Of a stretch of 10,673 nt of DNA, positions 1-7,773 are shown piece after piece. Both the position numbers and the translations under genes were made by a program. The stretch comes from Hepatocystis sp. ex Piliocolobus tephrosceles (lineage: Eukaryota; Apicomplexa; Aconoidasida; Haemosporida; Plasmodiidae), in assembly GCA_902459845.2 (NCBI GenBank), contig CABPSV020000045.1, forward strand, positions 24,910 to 35,582. The letters are read 5' to 3'. How positions within the stretch are numbered: the first letter of the stretch is position 1; every line of letters begins with the position of its first letter. A model generated the notes under the pieces. It was not told the DNA's origin. It made no database searches and saw nothing but the letters and a program-made list of their open reading frames with translations.

Positions 1-46
1 ATAAGTAATAAGTAATAAGTAATAAGTAATAAGTAATAAGTAATAA
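1..46. repeat. AAGTAAT heptamer tandem array
   Basis: A perfect 7-bp tandem repeat (AAGTAAT/ATAAGTA register) runs from the first base for about 6.5 copies and is presumably cut by the window edge. It has stops in several frames, so it is not coding. It lies in the 3' flank of the minus-strand HAP2 gene. Confidence -1.
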
Positions 47-59
47 GGGAGTAAGAAAA

Positions 60-283
60 AATGGGTAAAAAAGTAAAGAAAAAAAAACAAGAAAAAAAAA
101 AGTAAAGAAAAAAAAATAAGGAAAAAAAAATAAGGAAAAAAAAATAAGGAAAAAAAAAATAAGGAAAAAAAAATAAGGAAAAAAAAAAGTAAAGAAAAAA
201 AAATAAGGAAAAAAAAAAGTAAAGAAAAAAAAATAAGGAAAAAAAAGTAAAGAAAAAGGTAAAGAAAAAGGTAAAGAAAAAGG
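60..283. repeat. A-rich degenerate array of A(7-9)TAAGG / A(6-9)GTAAAG units
   Basis: About 220 bp of almost pure purine sequence built from units of an A-run of seven to nine bases followed by TAAGG or GTAAAG, switching to AAAAAGGTAAAG near the end. Unit length varies by one or two bases, as expected from replication slippage. No coding potential is seen on either strand. Confidence -1.
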
Positions 284-325
284 ATGTATTTATAATAAAA
301 CTTGTGTGAGCTGTTACACCTTTCC

Positions 326-357
<32 letters not shown>

Positions 358-613
358 TTGTATAAAAACGCACATTATATATCGTATGAAAATTTACACT
401 ATATTTACAAGGAGACACAGACATATAAGATCAAAAGAGTATACATACACATACACATTTTTAATAATTTTTTTCATTTAACTTGTTGCGTGTTTTGTTT
501 GGGTGATACATATTATTGGGCATGATTAATCGCTTTGTTCTATCACAGTCACTGTCAACGTAAGTGGTTTTTATCAATGTTGTTGTACAGTACAAGTTGA
601 TAGATAAGTGTAT

Positions 614-662
<49 letters not shown>

Positions 663-746
663 GTTCGCATTTTTATATATTCAATATATTCCTTTATTAT
701 ACCCCTCCATTTAATATATATATATATATGTGTGTTCCCCCTATTT

Positions 747-1367
747 TTATGCCATACTTATTTCACTTATCTGTTGATTTATATCCTTATTTTCTTCATT
801 TTTTTTTTTAATTGGTATTTCCTGTGTACTACGATTGTTTGTATTACGTTTTGTATTAGGATTATTTGTAGTGGACGTGTCAGAGGCTTCGTCAAGTATG
901 TTTCCATCATCAGTTATATTGGATATTTCACTATATGTTGAAGTTTCTGTTCCACTAAACTCCCTACTCACATACTCACCCCTATTCCTTTTAAAATTTC
1001 TTTCATATTTTAATAATATTTTTTTTCTATTTTGCAATAGTGCTTTTTTCTTTTTTTGTTTTTTTGCATATAACAATTTTTTTTTTTTTTTTTTTTTTTC
1101 ATATAATCTTCTTTGTGCTTCATTTTCTTTATGCATTTGATCAATTAATTGGTCTTTACTTTGAAACAAAATTAAGAAAGCTTTATAAAAAAAACGAAAA
1201 ATATATTTTATTATCTTTTTAGTAATTCTATACAATTTATAAGGTATTTTTTTTAAAGCAATAAAAAGATCTTGCAAAGACCATAAAATAAGTAAACGAA
1301 TTTTAATTAATTTATAAAACCAAGTTTTATGACCCATTTTTTTTTTTACTATGTTTAAACTAGGTAC

Positions 1368-1401
<34 letters not shown>

Positions 1402-3058
1402 AAAGAATGTATATAATTTTCTTTTAACCATATTAAAAACATTATAGCTATATTTTGTTTTATGTTATCATTATTGTCTATGTTAACAATTTGTATAGGA
1501 TCAATTGCATAATTATTTATTTCTGATAGTAATTCTATCCTGTTTATATGTAAATCTAAAATATGTTTTGGTGCGTTAAACTTTAAAGGTGTTATAAATG
1601 CTGAATTAATTTTTGGTTCATTATTTATTTCTTGGTTTTCTTCAACACTTAACATATTGTATATGTTTGTTTCTTCTAAATAAAATTCATTATAGTTATT
1701 GTTTGATAAATCAATATAATCTTTACTGTCTAACTTATTTCTATCCATGTAAATTGTATCACTATTTCTATCCCCTACATAATAAATACCACCTTCGTTT
1801 TTATAATCACTTATATCTTCTCCAAAATAAGTATTACTTACTTTATCAATTTCATCTCCTATGCTAAAATTATAATATTGTGTATGTTCATTTTCTTCTG
1901 ATATTGTTTTATCACGTAAATTTTTTTTTTGTATATCATTTATGTTATTAGTATTATTTTTAGAAATTTGTATATGACATGGTGTAATAAGTAAATCCAC
2001 AATAGGTTCAAATTTAATAATAGTTGATTGTTCACAATTTTTACATAAAATTATATTTTTTTTAATTGTTTCAATATTATTAACTATTTGTTTAGAACAT
2101 TTTAGAAAAATATTTAACTCCTTTTCTATATCATCTTCATTCCAAATACTTAAATAAATAGTACATGTTTTACTTGACTGATTATAAAAGTCAGAACAAT
2201 CACTTAATTTATGAATAAACGATATAGAAATTCCTGTTTTTTCTTTATTATATTTAATTTTTAATGGTTCATTATTATATGATGTTATAGTAAGAAAATT
2301 ATTTTTTTTTTTACCTAAAGCTATGTAATATTTATCTTCTATATCTGTAATTAAGCTTGTATTATTATTTATATATTTATGTTCAATATTGTCATTTTTT
2401 TTTTCTTTTTTTTTTTTTAATAAATAATCTAACTCTTCTTCATCTTTTATTTTTTCATATTTTGAAAAAATGTTTTTGTTTTTATTAGTAAAATTATATA
2501 TACTATCTTCAAAATCCATATTATTTTTTTTTTTAAGAAAAAAAAAAAAATAATTAGCAAAAATCTTCTCTCTGTTATTAATTATATTTTCAAATCTTAT
2601 AAAAGGTGAAAGTGTGTATTTATGATTAAAACATTTTTTTTTTGTCATATAATTACATGATCCATTAGGGGTTCCATATGTCGATGGATAGCTTCTTATT
2701 TTATCACACTCGGTTTGTTCTGTCAGTGTTGTTGTTTCTGCATTTTGTAGTTTTATTTTATCAACATGTGTAGGATCGACTATGAAAGAGTCTTTTAAAA
2801 TGTCTTCATCTGTATGTGCGTTTGTATATGCGTGTATATATGCGTGTATATATGCGTGTATATATGCGTGTTTGTTTGTTTGCTTGCTTGTTTGTTTGTT
2901 TGTGTGTGTATGTTGAAAATATGATTATTGCAGTGGTTATTTTAAAGTAGTAATTATTTTAGTACTAGCTGCGCAAATAATAGTAACATTTATAAAAAAA
3001 AAAAAAAAAAATACCTATTATCAAGTCCTCAGATTCTACCTATAAAGAATGAGCATGT

Positions 3059-3092
<34 letters not shown>

Positions 3093-3139
3093 CATATGTG
3101 CATACTTATGTACAGAGAGAAGGCACAGACAAAGTATTT

Positions 3140-3174
<35 letters not shown>

Positions 3175-3523
3175 TTTTCTTTAAACGTGTCTGAATCAAC
3201 AAATAGATAATTTCCTTCGATGGAACCTCCCTAATATAAACATGTGACGAATTTTTTTTTAACAGTGTTTTTTTTAACAGTGTTTTTTTTAACAGTTTTT
3301 TTTTTAACAGCGGTTTTTTTTAACAGCGGTTTTTTTTAACAGTGTTTTTTTTAACAGTGTTTTTTTTAACAGTGTTTTTTTTAACAGCGGTTTTTTTTTA
3401 TTTATCACTATGAGGCTGCTACTACAACTTCAATTACAACTATCACATTTTTTTTTTTTTAAATTTCTGATTTACCTTGTTCGTCTTTTCAAAATTAAAT
3501 TTAATCTTTACTCTAAACACTTC

Positions 3524-3558
<35 letters not shown>

Positions 3559-3981
3559 ATTTTTAAAGTAACTAGTATATTTACTAAGCAAGGTTATTAC
3601 ATCATAAGGATGTATGCATACATGTTTTAGTGTCTTTATATAATTATTTTTTTTTTTTTTTTTTTTTTTTTTGAACCATCATTAATTTCTGAATTATATT
3701 CGTCTAAAATGTATGATCTTCGTTCTAATGTTGATTGGTTCTTAATAGTAGATAAATAGAAGAATAAATAAAGTACATGTATGTATGTAAATATTATATG
3801 TATGTAAATACTATATGTATGTAAATATTATATGTATGTAAATACTATATGTATGTAAATATTATATGTATGTATATAACACGATTTATATGCTTATATG
3901 TACACATTCAATTTTTTCATTTTCTTTCTTTTTATTCTTTTTACATTGCTAGCTATAAGACTCTCATCATTGAAATCTGGG

Positions 3982-4024
<43 letters not shown>

Positions 4025-5023
4025 TGGTAAATGTTTGCTACTATTTATTACAATAAAAAAAAAAAAAAAAAAAAAGAAAAGTAAAAGTGATAAAAAAAGG
4101 TAAAAGCGATAAAAAAAAATATATACCGAACTGTTGTAAAGTAACGTTTAGCTTATAAAAATTCTCGCTCTTTTCAATAAGAAACCCATGATATGTTTTA
4201 TCTGTTTTTTCTAAGCAATACAGTATTAATTCGTCTTTTTCTGTATTTAGTAAAAAATAAATGAAATATAAATAAAAAGTAGGACAAAAAAAAAAAAGAG
4301 TAAAAAAATGAGTAAAAAAATGAGTAAAAAAATGAACAAAAAAATGAGCAAACAAGTTGAGCATTTTGTCTCATAATAGATAAAAATAAGTTTTATAAAA
4401 ATAAAAACGTAAAGAATTTTAACACGTTTTAGAAAAATTATAAGTAAAGTTTTTTTTTTTTTTTTTTTTTTATTTTACCTTTATCGTTGCAAAAAAGCTT
4501 TCCTTTTATATATTTTAAATGCGAATATAATGGGAAAATAGGATAAGAAGGACAATAACTACAGAAGCATTTTATTTGTTTGTCTTTATTTTCGTAAAAT
4601 GATTTTTTTTCTTCACAAAACGTATGTAAATTTTGATTCTTTATATCTTTTTTTTTATAAACTATTAAATTTTCATAATATTTTAATGGTATGTCCTTAA
4701 AAAAGTAAAAATTACGATATAGTTGGACAACATATTTATTATATCCATATATAAATACATTTCTTCATACATAAACATATAAATACATAAACACAATTTT
4801 AAAAAATTATCATATATTTATTTTAAAAATCATTTGGTAGTTTTTTTATGCTAACATAAACATATTTAATTGGATAAAAAACATTAGTGTTCTTAATTTC
4901 TTCTACGTATAGTAAAAAGTTTTTATAAGGAGATTCATCGCTCCTATAAACAACAAATCTTTGTTTCTGTAAAAAAAAAAAATAAACAAAATGGCATATA
5001 TATTATATATACATGCACGTATA

Positions 5024-5063
<40 letters not shown>

Positions 5064-5180
5064 CTCAAAATCTATACTATAAGTATTATCGCTTTTAGAC
5101 AACTCGAATCCCTCTATTTTTATAGGTAAACATAGTTGTAATAAAAAAAAAAGCACGACAAAAACTACAAGTGTACCCAT
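747..5180 (-). CDS. HAP2: Male gamete fusion factor HAP2/GCS1, ten exons
   Basis: HAP2 is a class II-like fusogen that merges gamete membranes after adhesion. Exons by descending position: 5180-5061, 4966-4856, 4695-4479, 4240-4127, 3976-3945, 3740-3677, 3522-3476, 3230-3174, 3039-3015, 2809-747. Every intron is GT..AG; the sum is 2850 nt, or 949 residues plus stop, somewhat longer than the roughly 830-890 usual in Plasmodium. The start gives a clear signal peptide (hydrophobic core about residues 4-19). A Cys cluster CFCSYC (120-125) with a hydrophobic stretch up to C146 matches the family's fusion-loop region. LILYCLEK then GFLIEKSENFYKLNVTL (155-184) resembles the conserved HCLR...YEIG...F.V.V block. 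ECDKI (296-300) matches the CDKIGVSY-type signature. Residues about 450-550, with six Cys, fit domain III. A predicted membrane helix lies at about 729-750, followed by a Lys-rich tail of about 200 residues that has no Cys. Exon 2/3 is the weak junction; the gene assignment is firm. Confidence -1.
1371..1399 (-). repeat. 29-base homopolymer within HAP2 coding exon
   Basis: A29 on the plus strand supplies nine consecutive Phe codons (TTT) that form the centre of the predicted HAP2 membrane helix (residues 734-742). The frame stays open across it, so it is coding here and not an intron. Confidence -1.
2520..2554. repeat. 15-bp perfect inverted repeat inside HAP2 exon 10
   Basis: ATTA plus T11 at 2520-2534 is the exact reverse complement of A11 plus TAAT at 2540-2554, with a 5-base loop. 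In the minus-strand frame it encodes NYFFFFLKKKNN (residues 348-359). Confidence -1.
2816..2905. repeat. ATGCGTGTATAT 12-mer and GTTT/GCTT microsatellite in HAP2 intron 9
   Basis: About four copies of a 12-bp unit (ATGCGTGTATAT) are followed by a GTTTGTTTGCTTGCTTGTTT run. Both sit in the last intron of HAP2 (3014-2810, minus), just upstream in the transcript of the acceptor at 2810. On the sense strand this becomes an AC/AAAC-rich tract where a pyrimidine tract would normally be, so the acceptor context is unusual. Confidence -1.
3251..3399. repeat. 15-16 bp T(8-9)AACAG array in HAP2 intron 7
   Basis: Nine units, each a T-run followed by AACAG, have AACAG starting at 3261, 3276, 3291, 3306, 3322, 3338, 3353, 3368 and 3383. 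Spacing is 15 bp, or 16 bp after units carrying the CGG spacer instead of TG. It fills much of intron 7 (3475-3231, minus). Confidence -1.
3781..3865. repeat. Five 17-bp units with alternating variants in HAP2 intron 5
   Basis: Five tandem copies of ATGTATGTAAATA(T/C)TAT follow one another exactly every 17 bp. The variable base alternates T, C, T, C, T, so the true period is 34 bp. A sixth partial unit follows. It lies within intron 5 (3944-3741, minus). Confidence -1.
3982..4022. repeat. Poly(A) 41, the T-tract of the HAP2 exon 5 acceptor
   Basis: A run of 41 A on the plus strand, that is T41 in the HAP2 transcript, followed directly by CCCAG and exon 5. It is the longest homopolymer within the gene and acts as the polypyrimidine tract of a 32-nt microexon. 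Confidence -1.
4298..4357. repeat. 12-bp GAGTAAAAAAAT array in HAP2 intron 3
   Basis: Three perfect units (4298-4333), then GAACAAAAAAAT and a more diverged GAGCAAACAAGT unit, all spaced 12 bp. On the sense strand it reads as ATTTTTTTACTC, contributing pyrimidine-rich sequence upstream of the exon 4 acceptor. Confidence -1.
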
Positions 5181-5181
5181 G

Positions 5182-5216
<35 letters not shown>

Positions 5217-5284
5217 TTATATATCTTTTTTTTTTTTTTTTTTAAAAACTAGAATAGGGAGCAAAGTATTTTAATATTTCTGCT

Positions 5285-5383
5285 GCTACTATTGCTACTA
5301 TTACTACTATTGTTACTATTGCTACTATTGCTACTATTGTTACTATTGCTACTATTGCTACTATTGTTACTATTGCTACGATT
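5285..5383. repeat. Eleven 9-bp (G/A)(C/T)TACTATT units
   Basis: Eleven consecutive 9-bp units, GCTACTATT with GTT or ACT first-triplet variants. The order of first triplets is GCT GCT ACT GTT GCT GCT GTT GCT GCT GTT GCT, a 27-bp higher-order period. It lies about 105 bp upstream of the HAP2 start and so probably in its 5' UTR or promoter. Confidence -1.
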
Positions 5384-6170
5384 ATTATGTTTCTATTTTT
5401 TCCACTTTTTTAAATTTTATTTATGATTTATATTAGCACTCATTGAAATCATTAATTTTTGCTTATTTATCAAAAGAGTATCCAAATTATATAACAAACA
5501 AACGCACAAAAAAAAACAAAAATAAATTTGTCTAAAGGGGTATAAGTGGGCGTGATAGTTTTTTTTTTTTTTTTTATTTTATTTTTTTTTTTTTTGTTGT
5601 CTATCATTATTTTTTAACTAGCTAATATTTAAATATATGATCATATATTTTTTTTTTTTACTTATATTTATTAATTTTTTTTTTTAAATTCAAAATTTAA
5701 AAGAACACAACATTCATGTATATGTTGGTGTGGAGGCATATATATGTACTATATATGTTTTTCTATAAGTGCTTAAATGTGTAAGTAATTTTATAGACAC
5801 TCAAAAAATAAAAAAAAAAATAATAAAAAAATTTAACTTGTTTTCAATTTTCAATGTCTAATATATCTTACTCAAAATTTTATCACCTTATAAAGTTAAA
5901 TATAAGAATTGAAAAAAATAGAGAAAACTGTGGAAAAAAATAAGATAGATATTTTTTTTTTTTTTTTTTTTCTAAACATAAGTAAGACAGTATGCACATA
6001 AGAAGATGTAAAAAAAAAAAAACATGAGTATATAACTATTTTTGTTAATATATATATATATATAGTTTAACAAATGTTCGTTTTTTTTTTTTTTTAAATA
6101 TTTTTTCTATTAATATTACATGTGTAAAAATACCAAAAAAAAAAAAAAAAAAAAAAAATTCGTTTTAAAG

Positions 6171-6201
<31 letters not shown>

Positions 6202-6276
6202 TGTGTTATATACTATTAGCAGGTAAGTGAATTTTTGTCTTATATACGTTATGAACCCATTGCAATGAGAGTGCGA

Positions 6277-6277
<1 letters not shown>

Positions 6278-6324
<47 letters not shown>
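6278..6324. repeat. Poly(A) 47
   Basis: An uninterrupted run of 47 A splits a region of otherwise ordinary complexity. With A-runs just upstream (from 6135 and 6175) it makes this the most homopolymer-dense part of the intergenic region. Confidence -1.
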
Positions 6325-6327
<3 letters not shown>

Positions 6328-7123
6328 ATTAAAGTAATGAGGATGAGGCAAAGATGTAGTGCGATAATAAATATAATAACTTGCTGCTGTAATAACATAA
6401 CCACCCATTTTATGTTTTATTTTATCTTTATTTCGTTTTATTTTTACTCTGTTTGGTTTTGGTTTTGTTTTCTTTTTTTTCTTTTTTCTTTTTCCTCTTC
6501 CCATTTTAAATAACAGTCATTTTTTAATAATGTTGAACTAACATATGCAATTTTTTTTGCAAATGGTGAGCAAAGTTATAGCAACATATCCTTCTGAATA
6601 AGTTGCTAAGCTCATAAATATAGTGTATGTTTTTGTATACAAATTTATATATATATATATATATATATGTATATAATGTTAATGTACCAAATACCATTAA
6701 CTATGTTATTTGTATATACGAAACAGGATGCTGGAAACTAATACCCTACTGCAACAATGTGTTTTTTTTTTTTTTTTTTTTTTTTTATTAACCTAAGAAT
6801 TCTGAGTATTTAATAATACTTAAAAGAGCGTTATGTATTTCATTCAACATACAAAAACGAATAAAAAAAAATTAAAAAGTGAAACTACAATTATTTTTTA
6901 ACTTCTTAAGGTTTATATTTTGTTTTGTTTTTTTTTTTTGACTTGCTTCGTTTTTTTTAAACATCCGAGAGTAATTGGAAATTATTTTAATTGAGCTTAT
7001 AATGTGAATGTATACATATATATATATATATGCATGTGTTAGGCATTTTACAGTATTTTTTTTTTTTTTTTTTTTTTAAGATACGATAAGCTTCATTTGT
7101 TATGTGCATATGTTAATGACAAA

Positions 7124-7236
7124 TAAAAAAAAAAATAAATAAAATAAAATAAAATAAATAAATAAAAAAAAAATAAATAAAATAAAATAAAATAAATAAA
7201 TAAAAAAAAAATAAATAAAATAAATAAATAAAATAA
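7124..7236. repeat. 38-39 bp A/T-only repeat, about three copies
   Basis: Units start at 7124, 7163 and 7201 with T plus an A10-11 run followed by an ordered TAAAT/TAAAA pattern. The first two are nearly identical apart from one A in the run; the third is shortened. It contains only A and T and is not coding. Confidence -1.
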
Positions 7237-7364
7237 AAAGTAATGAAATTAAAAAAATTGCAACATAAAAATTGGGGAAACGAAAACAAGATTGTAAACA
7301 CTACTTTAAAGTTAATGATTAATGCGTATAATAAAACAATCCAATTTAAGAATTAATAATCTTT

Positions 7365-7401
<37 letters not shown>

Positions 7402-7549
7402 TTTTTTTTTTTTAATAAAACACAAAAAAAGGCTATTTTTTAATGATTTATATGCATTAAGGTTCTATATTATATTTTTATTTTGCTTTCAATTTTTTAT
7501 TTTTCTTAAGTTGTTTCAGTTTTATTTTTTATTTATTTTTTGTCCTGTT

Positions 7550-7697
7550 GTTCTTCTGTTTTTCTGTTCTTCTGTTTTTCTATTCTTCTGTTCTTCTATT
7601 CTTCTGTTCTTCTGTTCTTCTGTTTTTCTATTCTTCTATTCTTCTGTTCTTCTGTTCTTCTGTTTTTTTGTTTTTTTTTTTTTTTTTTTTTTTTTTA
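7550..7697. repeat. Fifteen 8-bp (G/A)TT(C/T)TTCT units plus T-run upstream of the EF-hand gene
   Basis: Fifteen 8-bp units run from 7550 to about 7669, varying only at position 1 (G/A) and position 4 (C/T), then merge into a T-run ending at 7697. The tract ends 77 bp before the start codon. Because 8 is not a multiple of 3 it opens several Ser/Phe/Leu/Cys frames at once, which are artefacts. Confidence -1.
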
Positions 7698-7773
7698 TGT
7701 AATCCAATTTGTTATATTATTTATCAACTCATTTGTTATTTTAAATTCATTCTAAAATCTCTGTTTAAAAAAT

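Larger units (their letters stand above)
1..746. other. 3' flank of HAP2; no supported gene
   Basis: After the two arrays come T25 (326-350), a stretch of ordinary complexity (about 351-600) and T45 (616-660), then AT-rich DNA up to the HAP2 stop. The stretch at 351-600 has an inverted repeat GTGATA/TATCAC (503-508, 541-546), a GTAAGT at 560-565 and a 13-bp palindrome (583-595). No open frame there is convincing. Confidence -1.
5181..7773. promoter_or_regulatory. Divergent intergenic region holding the HAP2 and EF-hand promoters
   Basis: Two head-to-head genes start at 5180 (minus) and 7774 (plus), so both promoters and 5' UTRs must lie in this 2.6 kb. It is dominated by poly(T)/poly(A) runs, (AT)n tracts (5186-5213, 6645-6668, 7368-7400) and ordered repeats. 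No core promoter element can be defined by eye in DNA this AT-rich. Regions of more ordinary complexity are about 6205-6275 and 6325-6520, and an inverted repeat lies at 6567-6614. I support no conserved gene here. Confidence -1.

Noticed and set aside
564..1222. Three overlapping plus-strand open frames rich in Phe, Ile and Tyr
   Set aside because: They arise from T45 and other T-runs and from the antisense strand of HAP2 exon 10; composition and lack of any domain argue against coding.
4041..4364. Minus-strand open frame starting MLNLFAHFF as its own gene
   Set aside because: The Met and Phe/His/Thr repeats are intron 3 minisatellite; only the part from 4240 to 4127 is coding, as HAP2 exon 4, with a proper acceptor and matching phase.
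4944..5060. Read-through of HAP2 exon 1 into a Lys-rich tail (KKKKKKK then YVHVYIIYMPF)
   Set aside because: It is the start of intron 1: GT followed by A32, with the next exon entered in phase at 4966 after TTTACAG.
6711..6720. Male-gametocyte cis-element TGTANNTACA upstream of HAP2
   Set aside because: TGTATATACG here misses by one base, and I found no exact match in 5181-7773 by eye; a near match is expected by chance in this composition.
7113..7301. Minus-strand Phe/Tyr/Leu-rich open frame resembling a membrane protein
   Set aside because: It is entirely a translation of an A/T-only tandem repeat.
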